DNA of 64,000 bases, taken from NCBI RefSeq assembly GCF_000243135.2, contig NC_019903.1, positions 3,560,450-3,624,449 of the forward strand. Direction: 5' to 3'. Shown one piece after another: positions 54,692-63,495 of this stretch (its first letter is position 1; each line of letters opens with the position of its first letter). A model generated the notes under the pieces. The model was not told the origin of the DNA and did no database searches. It saw only the letters and a list, made by a program, of their open reading frames with translations. The stretch comes from Desulfitobacterium dichloroeliminans LMG P-21439. GTDB taxonomy: Bacteria > Bacillota > Desulfitobacteriia > Desulfitobacteriales > Desulfitobacteriaceae. The position numbers and the translations under genes are program-made.

Positions 54692-55384
54692 CTACATCAC
54701 TTGTGCGAAAAACATAGTCAAAGGAATAGCGACAAATATTCCTGGTAATAGATTGCCCACTTTAATTTCTTTAATTTCAAGTAAGTTTACCCCTATACCA
54801 ACAATCAGCAATCCACCCGTTGCACTCATTTCGGCTATAACCGGTTCGGAGAGAACTCCTTGGAGAAGCGTCGCAGACACCGTTATTCCCCCTTGGTATA
54901 GAAAAACAGGTATCGCAGATACCAGTACCCCTATCCCCATGGATGATGCTAACACTATAGATGAAATCCCGTCCAGCATGGATTTAGCATAGAGAATATC
55001 ATGCACTCCCTTGAGACCGCTTTCTAAAGCACCCATGATGGCCATCGCCCCTACGCAAAACATGAGGCTTGAGGAAACAAACCCTTTAGTAAAATTACCT
55101 CCATTCCCGCCTTTGGAGAATTTACCTTCAAGCCACATTCCAAGGTGCTGCAGCCTGAGTTCAATATCTATCCATTCTCCGATGATTCCACCCATGACTA
55201 AACTTGCAATAACCACTAAGGGATTTTGGGTTTCTAAAGCCATGCTCATGCCGATAAGTATTACTGCTAAACCAATCCCTTGGGTTACTGTCCTCTTAAT
55301 CTTCTCCGGCAAAGCCTTCCCAAAGAGAATTCCCACTATAGAACCAAAAATAATTGCTAATGAGTTCACAATAGTTCCGAGCAC
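54692..55384 (-). CDS. DUF554 membrane protein
   Basis: A 230-residue protein with about seven spans, of the DUF554/YdfK family: MLGTIVNSLAIIFGSIVGILFGKALPEKIK, GGIIGEWIDIE, SSLMFCVGAMAIMGALESGLKG. Function unknown. Starts at GTG 55384 behind AAGGGTGATAGATT. It is upstream of DUF4446 and after a 594-base parS-containing gap. An antisense frame of 176 codons (55011-55541) is a shadow. Confidence 0.85.
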   Translation of the reverse strand: MLGTIVNSLAIIFGSIVGILFGKALPEKIKRTVTQGIGLAVILIGMSMALETQNPLVVIASLVMGGIIGEWIDIELRLQHLGMWLEGKFSKGGNGGNFTKGFVSSSLMFCVGAMAIMGALESGLKGVHDILYAKSMLDGISSIVLASSMGIGVLVSAIPVFLYQGGITVSATLLQGVLSEPVIAEMSATGGLLIVGIGVNLLEIKEIKVGNLLPGIFVAIPLTMFFAQVM

Positions 55385-55415
55385 AATCTATCACCCTTAC
55401 TGCTTTCTTCCGCAA

Positions 55416-55431
55416 TGTTCCATGTGGAACA
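55416..55431. promoter_or_regulatory. parS site 1 (one mismatch)
   Basis: TGTTCCATGTGGAACA differs from the perfect palindrome at one central base. ParB-binding centromere-like site upstream of the DUF554 gene. Confidence 0.75.
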
Positions 55432-55631
55432 TTTTTATTTTCTATAGCTCTAGCAGCTTACCGCAACCACTAGTCCCTGTATATATTTTACATTTGTCAT
55501 TAATTTGTACTCTGACTCCGATATCTTTAAGAATATCATGATGTAAAACGTATTTAGAATCCCATACTGAGCGCTATTATCACTATTTTCGTCTGCAGAG
55601 CAGAAAACAGCATTAAGCTTGATATAACAAA

Positions 55632-55647
55632 TGTTCCACGTGGAACA
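55632..55647. promoter_or_regulatory. parS site 2
   Basis: TGTTCCACGTGGAACA, a perfect 16-bp palindrome; close to the Bacillus consensus TGTTTCACGTGAAACA with a compensated change in both arms. Loading point for ParB. Confidence 0.92.
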
Positions 55648-55859
55648 TCTCAGCAAAATAGAAACAATATTAGGATTATAGCCTAAGGTCGTATAAAATT
55701 CAATCATTGAACTTCAAGGGTATCTATTCAAGCATTTTGCTCCATTGGATTCCGAAGATACAATTTCAATTTTCAAACACGACTTTGCCAGTGTTACGAG
55801 GTCACTGCCTCCCCACATATGGAAACTACCGAAGCCCTATTAATCTTGATAATAAACAA

Positions 55860-55900
55860 AACTTGGCTGGCGCCAAGTTCTCGGGCGACGACTGCCGCCC
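55860..55900. other. GC-rich double-hairpin island between parS sites
   Basis: Two adjacent stems in otherwise AT-rich DNA: AACTTGGC/GCCAAGTT (55860-55867 with 55872-55879) and GGGCG/CGCCC (55883-55887 with 55896-55900). On the minus strand the first arm is followed by TTGTTTATT, so it could be a terminator of an RNA. No known family recognised. The remaining gap (55432-55959) holds only short AT-rich sequence and parS 2. Confidence 0.45.
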
Positions 55901-55959
55901 TAGTTGCGTTATACTACCGACTTTGAATAAGCATATTCTTTCTGATGCGCATAATAAAA

Positions 55960-55975
55960 TGTTCCACGTGGAACA
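55960..55975. promoter_or_regulatory. parS site 3
   Basis: TGTTCCACGTGGAACA, a perfect palindrome identical to site 2, four bases downstream of the parB stop. Confidence 0.92.
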
Positions 55976-55978
55976 TTC

Positions 55979-56827
55979 TTAATCAACTCGAATGTCCCAC
56001 ATCTCTAATAGTCGATTAAACTCTTCCTCAGAAAAGTACTCAATCTCGATTTTTCCTCGCTCTGGCTTTCCCTTCAATTTAACTTTAGTCTGAAATGATG
56101 ATCTCAATTTATCTTCAATCTGATTAAAAATAGGCGGGACTTTCTTTGGTGCTTTAGGCGCCTCCAATTGATCTGTATACTTTAGGATTAAGTTTTCCAA
56201 TTCCCGAACTGGTAAGCTGTCTTTCGCTGCTTTTTGTCCCAATAAAACTTGGAGCGATGTATCTTTGAGTCCTAATAACACTTTTGCATGGCCAAGACTT
56301 AATTTATTCTCTTGAATTAATCTGAGGAGTGGCTCTGGTAATTGGATGACACGGAGCAGATTTGCGATGGTCGGTCGTCCTTTTCCTACACGTCCAGCCA
56401 CTTGCTCTTGGGTTAATCCATATTCATGAATAAGTCGAGCATAGGCCATTCCTTCTTCCACGGGGGAAAGATCAGATCGCTGAATGTTTTCAATTAAGGC
56501 CTTTTCTGCAAGTTCCTGTTCGCTTCCCGATTGAATAAGGCAAGGGATTTTTATAAGACCGGCTAGCTTCGCAGCACGAAAGCGCCTTTCACCAGCGATG
56601 ATGATATACTCATCATCCTTAGCTTGAACCAGAATTGGTTGGAGTAAGCCATGTACCTTTAAGGAAGCAGCCAGCTCTTCCAAGCTCTCTTGGTCAAAAC
56701 CTTTGCGCGGCTGTTCTGGATTCGGCTTAATCTTTTCTAGTCCAATTTCTCTGATAGAGCTTTCATCTTCCATGGGCTCTGCGCCTATTAATGCTTCTAA
56801 GCCACGTCCTAAAGCCTTTTTAGACAC
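55979..56827 (-). CDS. parB: Chromosome-partitioning protein ParB (Spo0J)
   Basis: CTP-dependent DNA clamp that loads at parS and spreads, 282 residues. N-terminal CTP/ATP-binding motifs GERRFRAAKLAG and ENIQRSDLSPVEEGMAYARL, helix-turn-helix LTQEQVAGRVGKGRPTIANLLR, and a C-terminal dimerisation segment (YFSEEEFNRLLEMWDI). Starts inside the last codons of parA (8-base overlap). Its cognate parS sites lie directly downstream, so it is close to its own loading sites. In spore formers it antagonises ParA to permit sporulation. Confidence 0.97.
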   Translation of the reverse strand: MSKKALGRGLEALIGAEPMEDESSIREIGLEKIKPNPEQPRKGFDQESLEELAASLKVHGLLQPILVQAKDDEYIIIAGERRFRAAKLAGLIKIPCLIQSGSEQELAEKALIENIQRSDLSPVEEGMAYARLIHEYGLTQEQVAGRVGKGRPTIANLLRVIQLPEPLLRLIQENKLSLGHAKVLLGLKDTSLQVLLGQKAAKDSLPVRELENLILKYTDQLEAPKAPKKVPPIFNQIEDKLRSSFQTKVKLKGKPERGKIEIEYFSEEEFNRLLEMWDIRVD

Positions 56828-57581
56828 GTTCTAATACCTCCTCAGCCAAATCTCTGTAAACCTCGGCTCCTCGGGATCGTGAATCATAAAGAACAATAGG
56901 TTTTCCATGACTAGGCGCTTCTCCTAAACGGACATTCCTAGGAACAATAGTCGAAAAAACTTTCTGTTTAAAATACTTCTTTACTTCATCAACGACCTGA
57001 ATACCAAGATTTGTACGTGCGTCAAACATAGTAAGTAATGCACCTAAAATGTTCAGATTCGGATTGAGGTTGCGCTTCACTCGGTGGATCGTATCCATAA
57101 GCAAAGTTAAGCCTTCAAGGGCATAATACTCGCATTGAACTGGAATAAGTACATCTGTAGATGCGGTCAAGGCATTTAGGGTAAGAAGTCCTAAGGAAGG
57201 AGGACAGTCAATAATAATAAAATCATATTCATCTTTTACTTTTGCTAAAGCAGAAACAAGCTTTCCCTCTCTTTTTTCAAGACCGACCAGCTCAATCTCG
57301 GCACCTGCCAACTCAATTCTAGCGGGAGCAATCAATAAACCAGGTATTTCTGTTTTCATGATAATCTTCTCTAAAGGGACTTCATTAATTAGAACATCAT
57401 AAATACTTTTCTCTAGCTTATTTTTATTTATTCCACACCCACTCGAGGCATTTCCTTGAGGATCTAGATCGAGAAGCAAAACCCGTTTGCCATGTTCAAC
57501 AAGACAGGCGCTCAAATTAACAGCTGTTGTTGTTTTGGCAACTCCACCTTTTTGATTTGCAATTGCAATTATTCTAGCCAT
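56820..57581 (-). CDS. parA: Chromosome-partitioning ATPase ParA (Soj)
   Basis: MinD/ParA ATPase, 253 residues. Deviant Walker A KGGVAKTTTAVNLSA, Walker A' VLLLDLDPQGNASSGCG, Walker B FIIIDCPPSLGLL. Works with ParB in origin segregation and DnaA control. ATG behind GGGAGGTCACTTT. It starts the parAB operon; a 190-base gap with the rsmG terminator precedes it. Confidence 0.97.
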   Translation of the reverse strand: MARIIAIANQKGGVAKTTTAVNLSACLVEHGKRVLLLDLDPQGNASSGCGINKNKLEKSIYDVLINEVPLEKIIMKTEIPGLLIAPARIELAGAEIELVGLEKREGKLVSALAKVKDEYDFIIIDCPPSLGLLTLNALTASTDVLIPVQCEYYALEGLTLLMDTIHRVKRNLNPNLNILGALLTMFDARTNLGIQVVDEVKKYFKQKVFSTIVPRNVRLGEAPSHGKPIVLYDSRSRGAEVYRDLAEEVLERV

Positions 57582-57737
57582 AAAGTGACCTCCCTTCTCA
57601 ATAAAATAAGCTACCTTATATCTAAGTGTGTTTAACCAAGATTATTACCGTTTAAACACTTCCTGTTAATAGTATCAAAACATCCTTAATAAAACTAGAC
57701 ACTTTGAGTCGAAAAGACAACGAAAAGAATAATAAAA

Positions 57738-57761
57738 TAAAAAAGCGTCCCAAAAGGACGC
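57738..57761 (-). terminator. Terminator after rsmG
   Basis: Stem GCGTCC/GGACGC (57761-57756 with 57750-57745), loop TTTTG, then TTTTTTATT on the minus strand, 10 bases after rsmG. It separates the mnmE-mnmG-rsmG operon from parAB. Confidence 0.88.
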
Positions 57762-57771
57762 ATAGCTAAAA

Positions 57772-58491
57772 TCATATCAATGGCTTTTTTGCAGGAGTGC
57801 CCGCTTTCCTAGGGTAGGCTTCTGGTGTCGGTGATATCTTCTCAATAACAACTACGGCCCGGTGCTCAGCTTCCTCACCCAAGCTAAATCGTCTTATCTC
57901 TTTAATTTCTGCTCCTAATATCTCCGCAGCTTTCTTGGCTTCGATTACCTCTTCGTCCACCTGTGATCCCTTGGCTGCCAAGAAAACCCCACCTGTTCTC
58001 AGTAGTGGTATTGCATATTCGAGCAATACAGGTAGGCGAGCAACCGCTCGCGAGGTCACACAATCAAAGGTCTCTCGATAGAGAGGATTACGAGCAAAGT
58101 CCTCGGCACGTGAATGGATCGTCTCAACCTCTTGTATATTTAACTCATTTAGCACGACATTCAGGAATTCAAGTCGTTTGGCCAGTGAATCAACAAGATA
58201 TACCTTGAGCTGAGGTAACATGATTTTGATGGGCAGTCCTGGGAATCCGGCCCCGGTTCCAATATCTGCCATTTTATTGCCAGCTACTAAGGGTATCAAA
58301 GAAAGGGAATCTACAAAATGCTTGAGAATAATCTCTTCGGGATTCGTAATACTTGTTAAGTTGACTTTCTTATTCCACTCTACTAAACGATCTGCATAAA
58401 CCGAGAACTGCTCTAGTTGATTGTCTGACAAGTGAAGATTCAACATTTCCATGGATAGTCGGCGGAGAAGATCTTTGTGCTCAGGTTGCAT
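57772..58491 (-). CDS. rsmG: 16S rRNA (guanine527-N7)-methyltransferase RsmG
   Basis: SAM-dependent m7G527 methyltransferase (GidB), 239 residues. SAM motif MADIGTGAGFPGLPIKI, then VDSLAKRLEFLNVVLNEL and VTSRAVARLPVLLEYAIPLL. ATG at 58491 behind GAGGACAAGTTC, inside the mnmG end (11-base overlap). The start of the open frame is 13 codons further up but lacks a site. Third of mnmE-mnmG-rsmG. Confidence 0.96.
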   Translation of the reverse strand: MQPEHKDLLRRLSMEMLNLHLSDNQLEQFSVYADRLVEWNKKVNLTSITNPEEIILKHFVDSLSLIPLVAGNKMADIGTGAGFPGLPIKIMLPQLKVYLVDSLAKRLEFLNVVLNELNIQEVETIHSRAEDFARNPLYRETFDCVTSRAVARLPVLLEYAIPLLRTGGVFLAAKGSQVDEEVIEAKKAAEILGAEIKEIRRFSLGEEAEHRAVVVIEKISPTPEAYPRKAGTPAKKPLI

Positions 58492-60394
58492 GAACTTGTC
58501 CTCCTCTGCGGCGCTGTTCCAAATAAACAAGCATAACCGAGATATCTGCCGGCGTGACTCCGGTAATTCGCGATGCTTGACCCATATTGGTGGGGGATAC
58601 TTCCTTAAGTCGTTGTCTTCCTTCAGTGGATAAACCCTTTATTTGATCATAAACAATTTCCTCGGGGATTAATCGTTCTTCCATCTTCGCTAATCGTTCA
58701 ATTTCCAATAGTTGTTTCTCTATATATCCTGTGTATTTAATCTCGATACCTGCCTCTAGTAGTGCCTCTTCCTCATACTCCGCTAATTGGGGTAGAAGTT
58801 GCTTCATCTCGTTGATTGTAATTTCCGGTCTCCTCATCAGTTCTTCAGCAGTTATACCACCATGAACCGGCGCAGAACCAGCTGCTTCTAAGGTCTCAAT
58901 TAACTGTTCATTAAGAGGTGAAAAAGTTGTTTCTCTCCATAAGGCATGTATCTCACGAATCGAATCCTTCTTCTTCTGAAAGTTCTCCCAACGCTCGTCA
59001 TTAACAAGCCCGATTTCTCTTCCCCGTGGTGTTAACCGAAGATCCGCGTTATCTTGGCGAAGAATCAATCGATATTCGGCCCGTGAAGTGAGAAGGCGAT
59101 AAGGTTCTTTCACCCCTTTATTGACTAAGTCATCAATCAACACACCCAAATAGCCTTCTGAACGTCGCACAATAAAGGGATCTTTACCTTTGACTTGTAA
59201 AGCTGCATTGATTCCAGCCAGTAAGCCTTGGGCAGCAGCTTCTTCATAGCCCGAAGTACCATTCAGTTGACCTGCGGTAAACAAACCCGGAAGCTTGCGT
59301 ACTTCCAAACTCAGAGAAAGTTGATGCGGTTTAACGTAATCATACTCAATGGCATATCCTGGCCGAAGCAACATCGCCTTCTCTAATCCCGGTATACTAT
59401 GCAATATCTCATACTGAACTTCCTCAGGCATACTGGTGGATAAACCAGCGATATAAAGCTCATCACTATCCCAACCTTCAGGCTCAAGAAAAATCTGATG
59501 TGATGAACGATCAGCAAATCGCACTACCTTATCTTCGATGGAAGGGCAATAACGGGGTCCAATCCCTTCGATCTTTCCAGAATAAAGAGGAGCCCGATGA
59601 AGATTCTTTTGAATGATTTCGTGAGTCTCCGGAGTTGTATAGCCCAACCAACAGGGGATTTGTTTCTCCGTATCCCTTTGCCAATACACACTTTGAGTCG
59701 GCAGAAAAGAGTATCGCCAGGGGGTGCTATCACCGGGCTGAACAGTAAATTTAGAGAAATCAACAAATCGTTTGTTGATCCGTGGCGGTGTGCCGGTTTT
59801 AAATCGTCCCAGCTCCAGTCCAAGCTTAGTTAAATCCCCGGAAAGACTTTGTGCCGTTTCCTGTCCGTTAGGTCCGCCTTCATACATGGCATCCCCAATA
59901 ATTATCCGCCCACGTAAATAAGTACCGCTAGTCAATATAATTGTCTGTGCTTCAAAAAAAGCTCCCGTCCGCGTTACGACACCGCAAACTCGGCCTTGGT
60001 CAGTTTTAATTTGCTCTACCATAGCCTGTAGCAGAGTTAAATTTTCTTGTTCCATAATTACATTTTGCATATGAAGGTGGTATGCTTGCTTATCTGATTG
60101 AATCCGCAAAGCATGCACAGCGGGTCCTTTCCCTGTATTCAACATTCTCGCCTGAATAGAGGTCTCGTCAGCTGTTATAGCCATTTGTCCACCTAAAGCA
60201 TCGATTTCCTTAACGAGATGTCCTTTTGCGGGCCCCCCCAAAGATGGATTACAGGGCATATGAGCAATCGTGTCTATACTTAAGGTAATCAGCAATGTTT
60301 GGCAACCCATTCGTGCGGAGGCCAAAGCCGCCTCACAACCGGCATGTCCAGCCCCAACCACAATAACATCATATTTTCCAGCAAAGTACTCCAC
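58481..60394 (-). CDS. mnmG: tRNA uridine-34 carboxymethylaminomethyl-modification enzyme MnmG
   Basis: FAD-binding subunit that, with MnmE, makes cmnm5U34 in tRNA; 637 residues. FAD motif YDVIVVGAGHAGCEAALASARMG, then GPAKGHLVKEIDALGG, TGTPPRINKRFVDFS, and the family cysteine region PCWLGYTTPETHEII. GTG at 60394 behind AGGAGAAACA; a TTG upstream would extend into mnmE. It overlaps rsmG by 11 bases and follows mnmE by 8 bases. Confidence 0.97.
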   Translation of the reverse strand: MEYFAGKYDVIVVGAGHAGCEAALASARMGCQTLLITLSIDTIAHMPCNPSLGGPAKGHLVKEIDALGGQMAITADETSIQARMLNTGKGPAVHALRIQSDKQAYHLHMQNVIMEQENLTLLQAMVEQIKTDQGRVCGVVTRTGAFFEAQTIILTSGTYLRGRIIIGDAMYEGGPNGQETAQSLSGDLTKLGLELGRFKTGTPPRINKRFVDFSKFTVQPGDSTPWRYSFLPTQSVYWQRDTEKQIPCWLGYTTPETHEIIQKNLHRAPLYSGKIEGIGPRYCPSIEDKVVRFADRSSHQIFLEPEGWDSDELYIAGLSTSMPEEVQYEILHSIPGLEKAMLLRPGYAIEYDYVKPHQLSLSLEVRKLPGLFTAGQLNGTSGYEEAAAQGLLAGINAALQVKGKDPFIVRRSEGYLGVLIDDLVNKGVKEPYRLLTSRAEYRLILRQDNADLRLTPRGREIGLVNDERWENFQKKKDSIREIHALWRETTFSPLNEQLIETLEAAGSAPVHGGITAEELMRRPEITINEMKQLLPQLAEYEEEALLEAGIEIKYTGYIEKQLLEIERLAKMEERLIPEEIVYDQIKGLSTEGRQRLKEVSPTNMGQASRITGVTPADISVMLVYLEQRRRGGQVHAT

Positions 60395-60402
60395 TGTTTC
60401 TC

Positions 60403-61779
60403 CTACTTTCCTATACAAAATCTTGAGAAGATATCATCAAGCAAGGATTCCTGAATAGTATCGCCCGTTATTTGCGATATTTCTTGCAACGCTTGACGAA
60501 TATCAATGGAAACTATATCCCAGGGCAACCCCTTCTGCACGGATTCCTGACCACTTGCCAGGGCACAAGTCGCCCTCTCTAAAGCAGAGATTTGACGGAT
60601 ATTCGAAAGTAAAGGCTCCTTAGCCCTTTCCTCCTTACCCTCATACACCCGCCTTTTGATTTCCGTTTCTAATTCACTAAATCCTATCCTTTCTTTAACT
60701 GAAAAGGGAATCCAGACACCGAGGCGGGGACCAGTCGGCAACGCTTCCTCAGGATGATTAACACCTTCGAGAAGATCCGATTTATTAATCAGTACGATCG
60801 TATTCTTAGCATATTGGTTCAGTATTTCAAGCTCTTCTGTTGTGAGCTCTTGTCCTGCCTGAACCAAGAGTAGAATAAGGTCTGCTCTTTCCATGGCCTT
60901 CCAAGAGCGCTCAATACCGAGTTTTTCAACTACGTCATTGCTTTCCCTGATTCCGGCAGTATCAACTAACTGTAAGACGATACCACCCACATTTACTGAT
61001 TCGCGAATTTCATCCCGGGTCGTTCCGGGGACATCGGTAACAATCGCTCTATCCTCACCCATAAGAGCATTCAATAAGCTGGACTTTCCGACATTGGGCT
61101 GTCCGACAATGACCGTTATCAAACCTTCTCTCAGAATTCGCCCTGTTCTGCTGCCATTGAGCAAATCTTGAGCATGCAGAAGTCCATGCTCAATTCGCTG
61201 CAGGAGCGCGTTACGATCCAGACTTTCTACACCATCCTCAGGAAAATCGATACCCGCTTCAATGAAAGCGAGGGTCTCTAAGACATGTTCGCGAAGAGCT
61301 GCAATTTTCTCTGAAAGATGCCCACTTAGCTGATTCAGTGCGAGATCTGCGGAAATATCAGTTTTTGATCCAATCAAGTCAACAATAGCTTCAGCTTGAA
61401 TCAAATCGAGTTTACCATTAAGAAAAGCACGTTTAGAATATTCTCCAGCTTCCGCTAAACGTGCGCCTCTGCGAAGACATTCTTCCACAATCCGTTCGGC
61501 CACAAATAAGCCACCATGGCAATTAATTTCGTAAACATCTTCTCCAGTATAGGAGCTAGGAGCTAACATCCTGCCAATAAGGACTTCATCGAGGATTTTA
61601 TCTCCCCCATAGAAATGGCCGATATGCAAGGTATAGTTTTTATTCTCTTGCCAACGTCCCCTATGACGAGGAACAAAAGTACTATCTATTATCTCTTGGG
61701 ACTGAGGGCCACTCATTCTTATAATATGGATACTTCCCTCACCTAACGCTGTTGCCAATGCAATAATCGTATCATCCAT
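60403..61779 (-). CDS. mnmE: tRNA modification GTPase MnmE
   Basis: Potassium-activated GTPase partner of MnmG, 458 residues. N-terminal TrmE-N domain (IIALATALGEGSIHIIRMSG), helical part, and inserted G domain with GQPNVGKSSLLNAL, DVPGTTRDEIRE, DTAGIRES and INKSDL. The C-terminus FCIGK ends in the conserved catalytic cysteine motif. ATG preceded by ATCCC... GTGGAGCGAATCCC, a weak site. First of mnmE-mnmG-rsmG, after jag and its terminator. Confidence 0.97.
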   Translation of the reverse strand: MDDTIIALATALGEGSIHIIRMSGPQSQEIIDSTFVPRHRGRWQENKNYTLHIGHFYGGDKILDEVLIGRMLAPSSYTGEDVYEINCHGGLFVAERIVEECLRRGARLAEAGEYSKRAFLNGKLDLIQAEAIVDLIGSKTDISADLALNQLSGHLSEKIAALREHVLETLAFIEAGIDFPEDGVESLDRNALLQRIEHGLLHAQDLLNGSRTGRILREGLITVIVGQPNVGKSSLLNALMGEDRAIVTDVPGTTRDEIRESVNVGGIVLQLVDTAGIRESNDVVEKLGIERSWKAMERADLILLLVQAGQELTTEELEILNQYAKNTIVLINKSDLLEGVNHPEEALPTGPRLGVWIPFSVKERIGFSELETEIKRRVYEGKEERAKEPLLSNIRQISALERATCALASGQESVQKGLPWDIVSIDIRQALQEISQITGDTIQESLLDDIFSRFCIGK

Positions 61780-61841
61780 GGGATTCGCTCCACTTCGTCT
61801 AATTTTGTAGGTATTGTCTAGATCATGAAAGACCTTTTAAA

Positions 61842-61870
61842 AAAGAAAAAGAGGGGTTACCCTCACCCCT
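61842..61870 (-). terminator. Terminator overlapping the jag stop
   Basis: Stem GAGGGGT/ACCCCTC (61870-61864 with 61856-61850), loop GAGGGTA, then CTTTTTCTTTTTT on the minus strand. Separates the rnpA-yidD-yidC-jag unit from mnmE. Confidence 0.85.
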
Positions 61871-62508
61871 CAGAAAATCTCTTTGGACCGTTTTAAAGAA
61901 ATGACTACTTTACGATTGGGCTCTTCACCTTCACTAAAAGTCGAGATGTGAGTTTCTTCTTGTAATGCCGTATGAATAATCCTTCTTTCATGAGGATTCA
62001 TAGGTTCTAGAACCACTCGTGTCCCTGTACGCTTTACTTTATCAGAAAGTCGTTTCGCCAACCGAACTAAAGTCTCTTCACGCCGTTGACGATACCCTTC
62101 CACATCCACGATAATCCGCACTTTCTCAGAAAGCTGTTTAGAAACAGCAAGATTGGTTAAGTATTGGAGAGCTTCTAAAGTATCCCCACGTCGGCCAATC
62201 AATATGCCGAGCTCTTCTCCTGTAATGTTAACGAGCCAATGCTGACCCATCTGTGAACAATTAAATTCAGCGTTAACTCCCATAGAGTGGCATACATCCT
62301 TAAGAAAGACACTGGCAATTTCACCTGGCGAATCTTCATATGAAACGCGCACTTTTGCTGGGGTTGTCCCCAGTAAACCGAAGAGTCCCTTTTTTGTAGG
62401 TTCCTCTAAAACTTCAATCTTTACTCGATCCCGCTCCACCCCTAATTCAGCAAGACATGCACTGATGGCCTCATCGACAGTTTTACCTGTTTTCTCAGCA
62501 AATCTCAT
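61870..62508 (-). CDS. jag: RNA-binding protein Jag (KhpB)
   Basis: A 212-residue RNA-binding protein with three domains: Jag-N (MRFAEKTGKTVDEAISACLAELG), KH type (GEELGILIGRRGDTLEALQYLTNL) and C-terminal R3H (MNPHERRIIHTALQEE). It binds many mRNAs and affects cell elongation; partner of KhpA. ATG at 62508 behind GGGAGGGTATCC; the open frame runs 10 codons upstream. Downstream of yidC in the conserved order. Confidence 0.95.
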   Translation of the reverse strand: MRFAEKTGKTVDEAISACLAELGVERDRVKIEVLEEPTKKGLFGLLGTTPAKVRVSYEDSPGEIASVFLKDVCHSMGVNAEFNCSQMGQHWLVNITGEELGILIGRRGDTLEALQYLTNLAVSKQLSEKVRIIVDVEGYRQRREETLVRLAKRLSDKVKRTGTRVVLEPMNPHERRIIHTALQEETHISTFSEGEEPNRKVVISLKRSKEIF

Positions 62509-62555
62509 GGATACCCTCCCTCTGTCAAGCAAACTCACTTAGGTTGCCACAAGGC

Positions 62556-63254
62556 TTATGATGCAGCAGCATCCAATTTTTCTTTGTCAAGTCTGCGATT
62601 GATATAAAGTTGTTGAAGTATCGAAACAATATTCATTGTTAAGAAGTACAACGCTAGTCCAGCAGGAACAGTCCAACTGATATAGGCCATAAAAAATGGC
62701 ATAAAATAGAGCATCATTTTTTGTGTCGATTGAGTCGCGTCAGGTTTACCACCTTTATCGGCTTTCATGGCCGGACTGGTCATGGTAGTAAGCTTTGTTT
62801 GCAAGAAGGTCGTAGCGCCAGCCAAGAGTGCAAAAACTATATTTCCAGTCGCTGTGATATCAAATCCTAAGAACATTGCCTGGTTTGGATCCGAAATGTA
62901 GTTGCTAAAACTAAAAAGAGTTCGATATAATGCCCAGAAGATTGGCAATTGCACAACCAAAGGAAGGCATCCCCCTGCCGGATTTACATTATTCTCTTTA
63001 TACAAAGCCATCGTTTCTTGATTCAGTTTCTCTGGCTTTCCTTTATACTTCTTTTGTAGTTCTTGAAGCTTAGGCTGAATCTCGACAGTTTTCCTCATGG
63101 ATTTCATTTGCTTCCAAGTCAAAGGAAAGATTACAGTTTTAATTATGATTGTTAGAAGTATAATAGCTAAACCATAACTAGCAACCCCAACCAAGTCAGT
63201 TAGATTATATAACCACTTCAATAACAAAGTCATCCATTCAACAAAAGTACTCAC
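62556..63254 (-). CDS. yidC: Membrane protein insertase YidC (SpoIIIJ/MisCA type)
   Basis: Sec-assisting insertase, 232 residues, with five spans in the short Gram-positive style. Core: VASYGLAIILLTIIIKTVIFPLTWKQMKSMRKTVEIQPKLQELQKKYKG, then GGCLPLVVQLPIFWALYR and WTVPAGLALYFLTMNIVSILQQ. It starts with GTG 63254 after AAGGAGGGTTCAT; the upstream frame overlaps yidD and was trimmed. No lipobox cysteine, unlike Bacillus SpoIIIJ. K39 sits where the groove arginine (E. coli R366) is usually found. Needed for sigma-G activation in spore formers. Confidence 0.95.
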   Translation of the reverse strand: MSTFVEWMTLLLKWLYNLTDLVGVASYGLAIILLTIIIKTVIFPLTWKQMKSMRKTVEIQPKLQELQKKYKGKPEKLNQETMALYKENNVNPAGGCLPLVVQLPIFWALYRTLFSFSNYISDPNQAMFLGFDITATGNIVFALLAGATTFLQTKLTTMTSPAMKADKGGKPDATQSTQKMMLYFMPFFMAYISWTVPAGLALYFLTMNIVSILQQLYINRRLDKEKLDAAAS

Positions 63255-63265
63255 ATGAACCCTCC

Positions 63266-63472
63266 TTATACCGGATCGTAACCGCCAGGGTGAAAGGGAT
63301 GGCATTTAGAAATTCTCACAAGAGATTTCCAGCTTCCTTTTATAACCCCGTATTTCTGTAGAGCCTGAATAGAATATTCTGAGCAGGTAGGATAAAAGCG
63401 GCAAGATGGCCGTTTTAAAGGAGAAATAAATCGTTGATAAAACCGAATTAATCCAACCAAAATAGCTTTCAT
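63266..63472 (-). CDS. yidD: Membrane insertion efficiency factor YidD
   Basis: A 68-residue membrane-associated protein: [39 protein letters not shown] and the end [13 protein letters not shown]. These are the invariant YidD motifs, including three conserved cysteines. It aids YidC-dependent insertion. Between rnpA (23 bases) and yidC (11 bases), the universal order. Confidence 0.96.
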   Translation of the reverse strand: MKAILVGLIRFYQRFISPLKRPSCRFYPTCSEYSIQALQKYGVIKGSWKSLVRISKCHPFHPGGYDPV

Positions 63473-63495
63473 ACTAATACCATCCTGTGGAACAA

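Noticed and set aside
55011..55541. 176-codon plus-strand frame antisense to DUF554
   Set aside because: Complete shadow of a conserved membrane gene; composition is that of an antisense strand.
55707..55982. 91-codon plus-strand open frame across the parS gap
   Set aside because: It contains a parS site and the GC-rich island, has no Shine-Dalgarno and no protein family.
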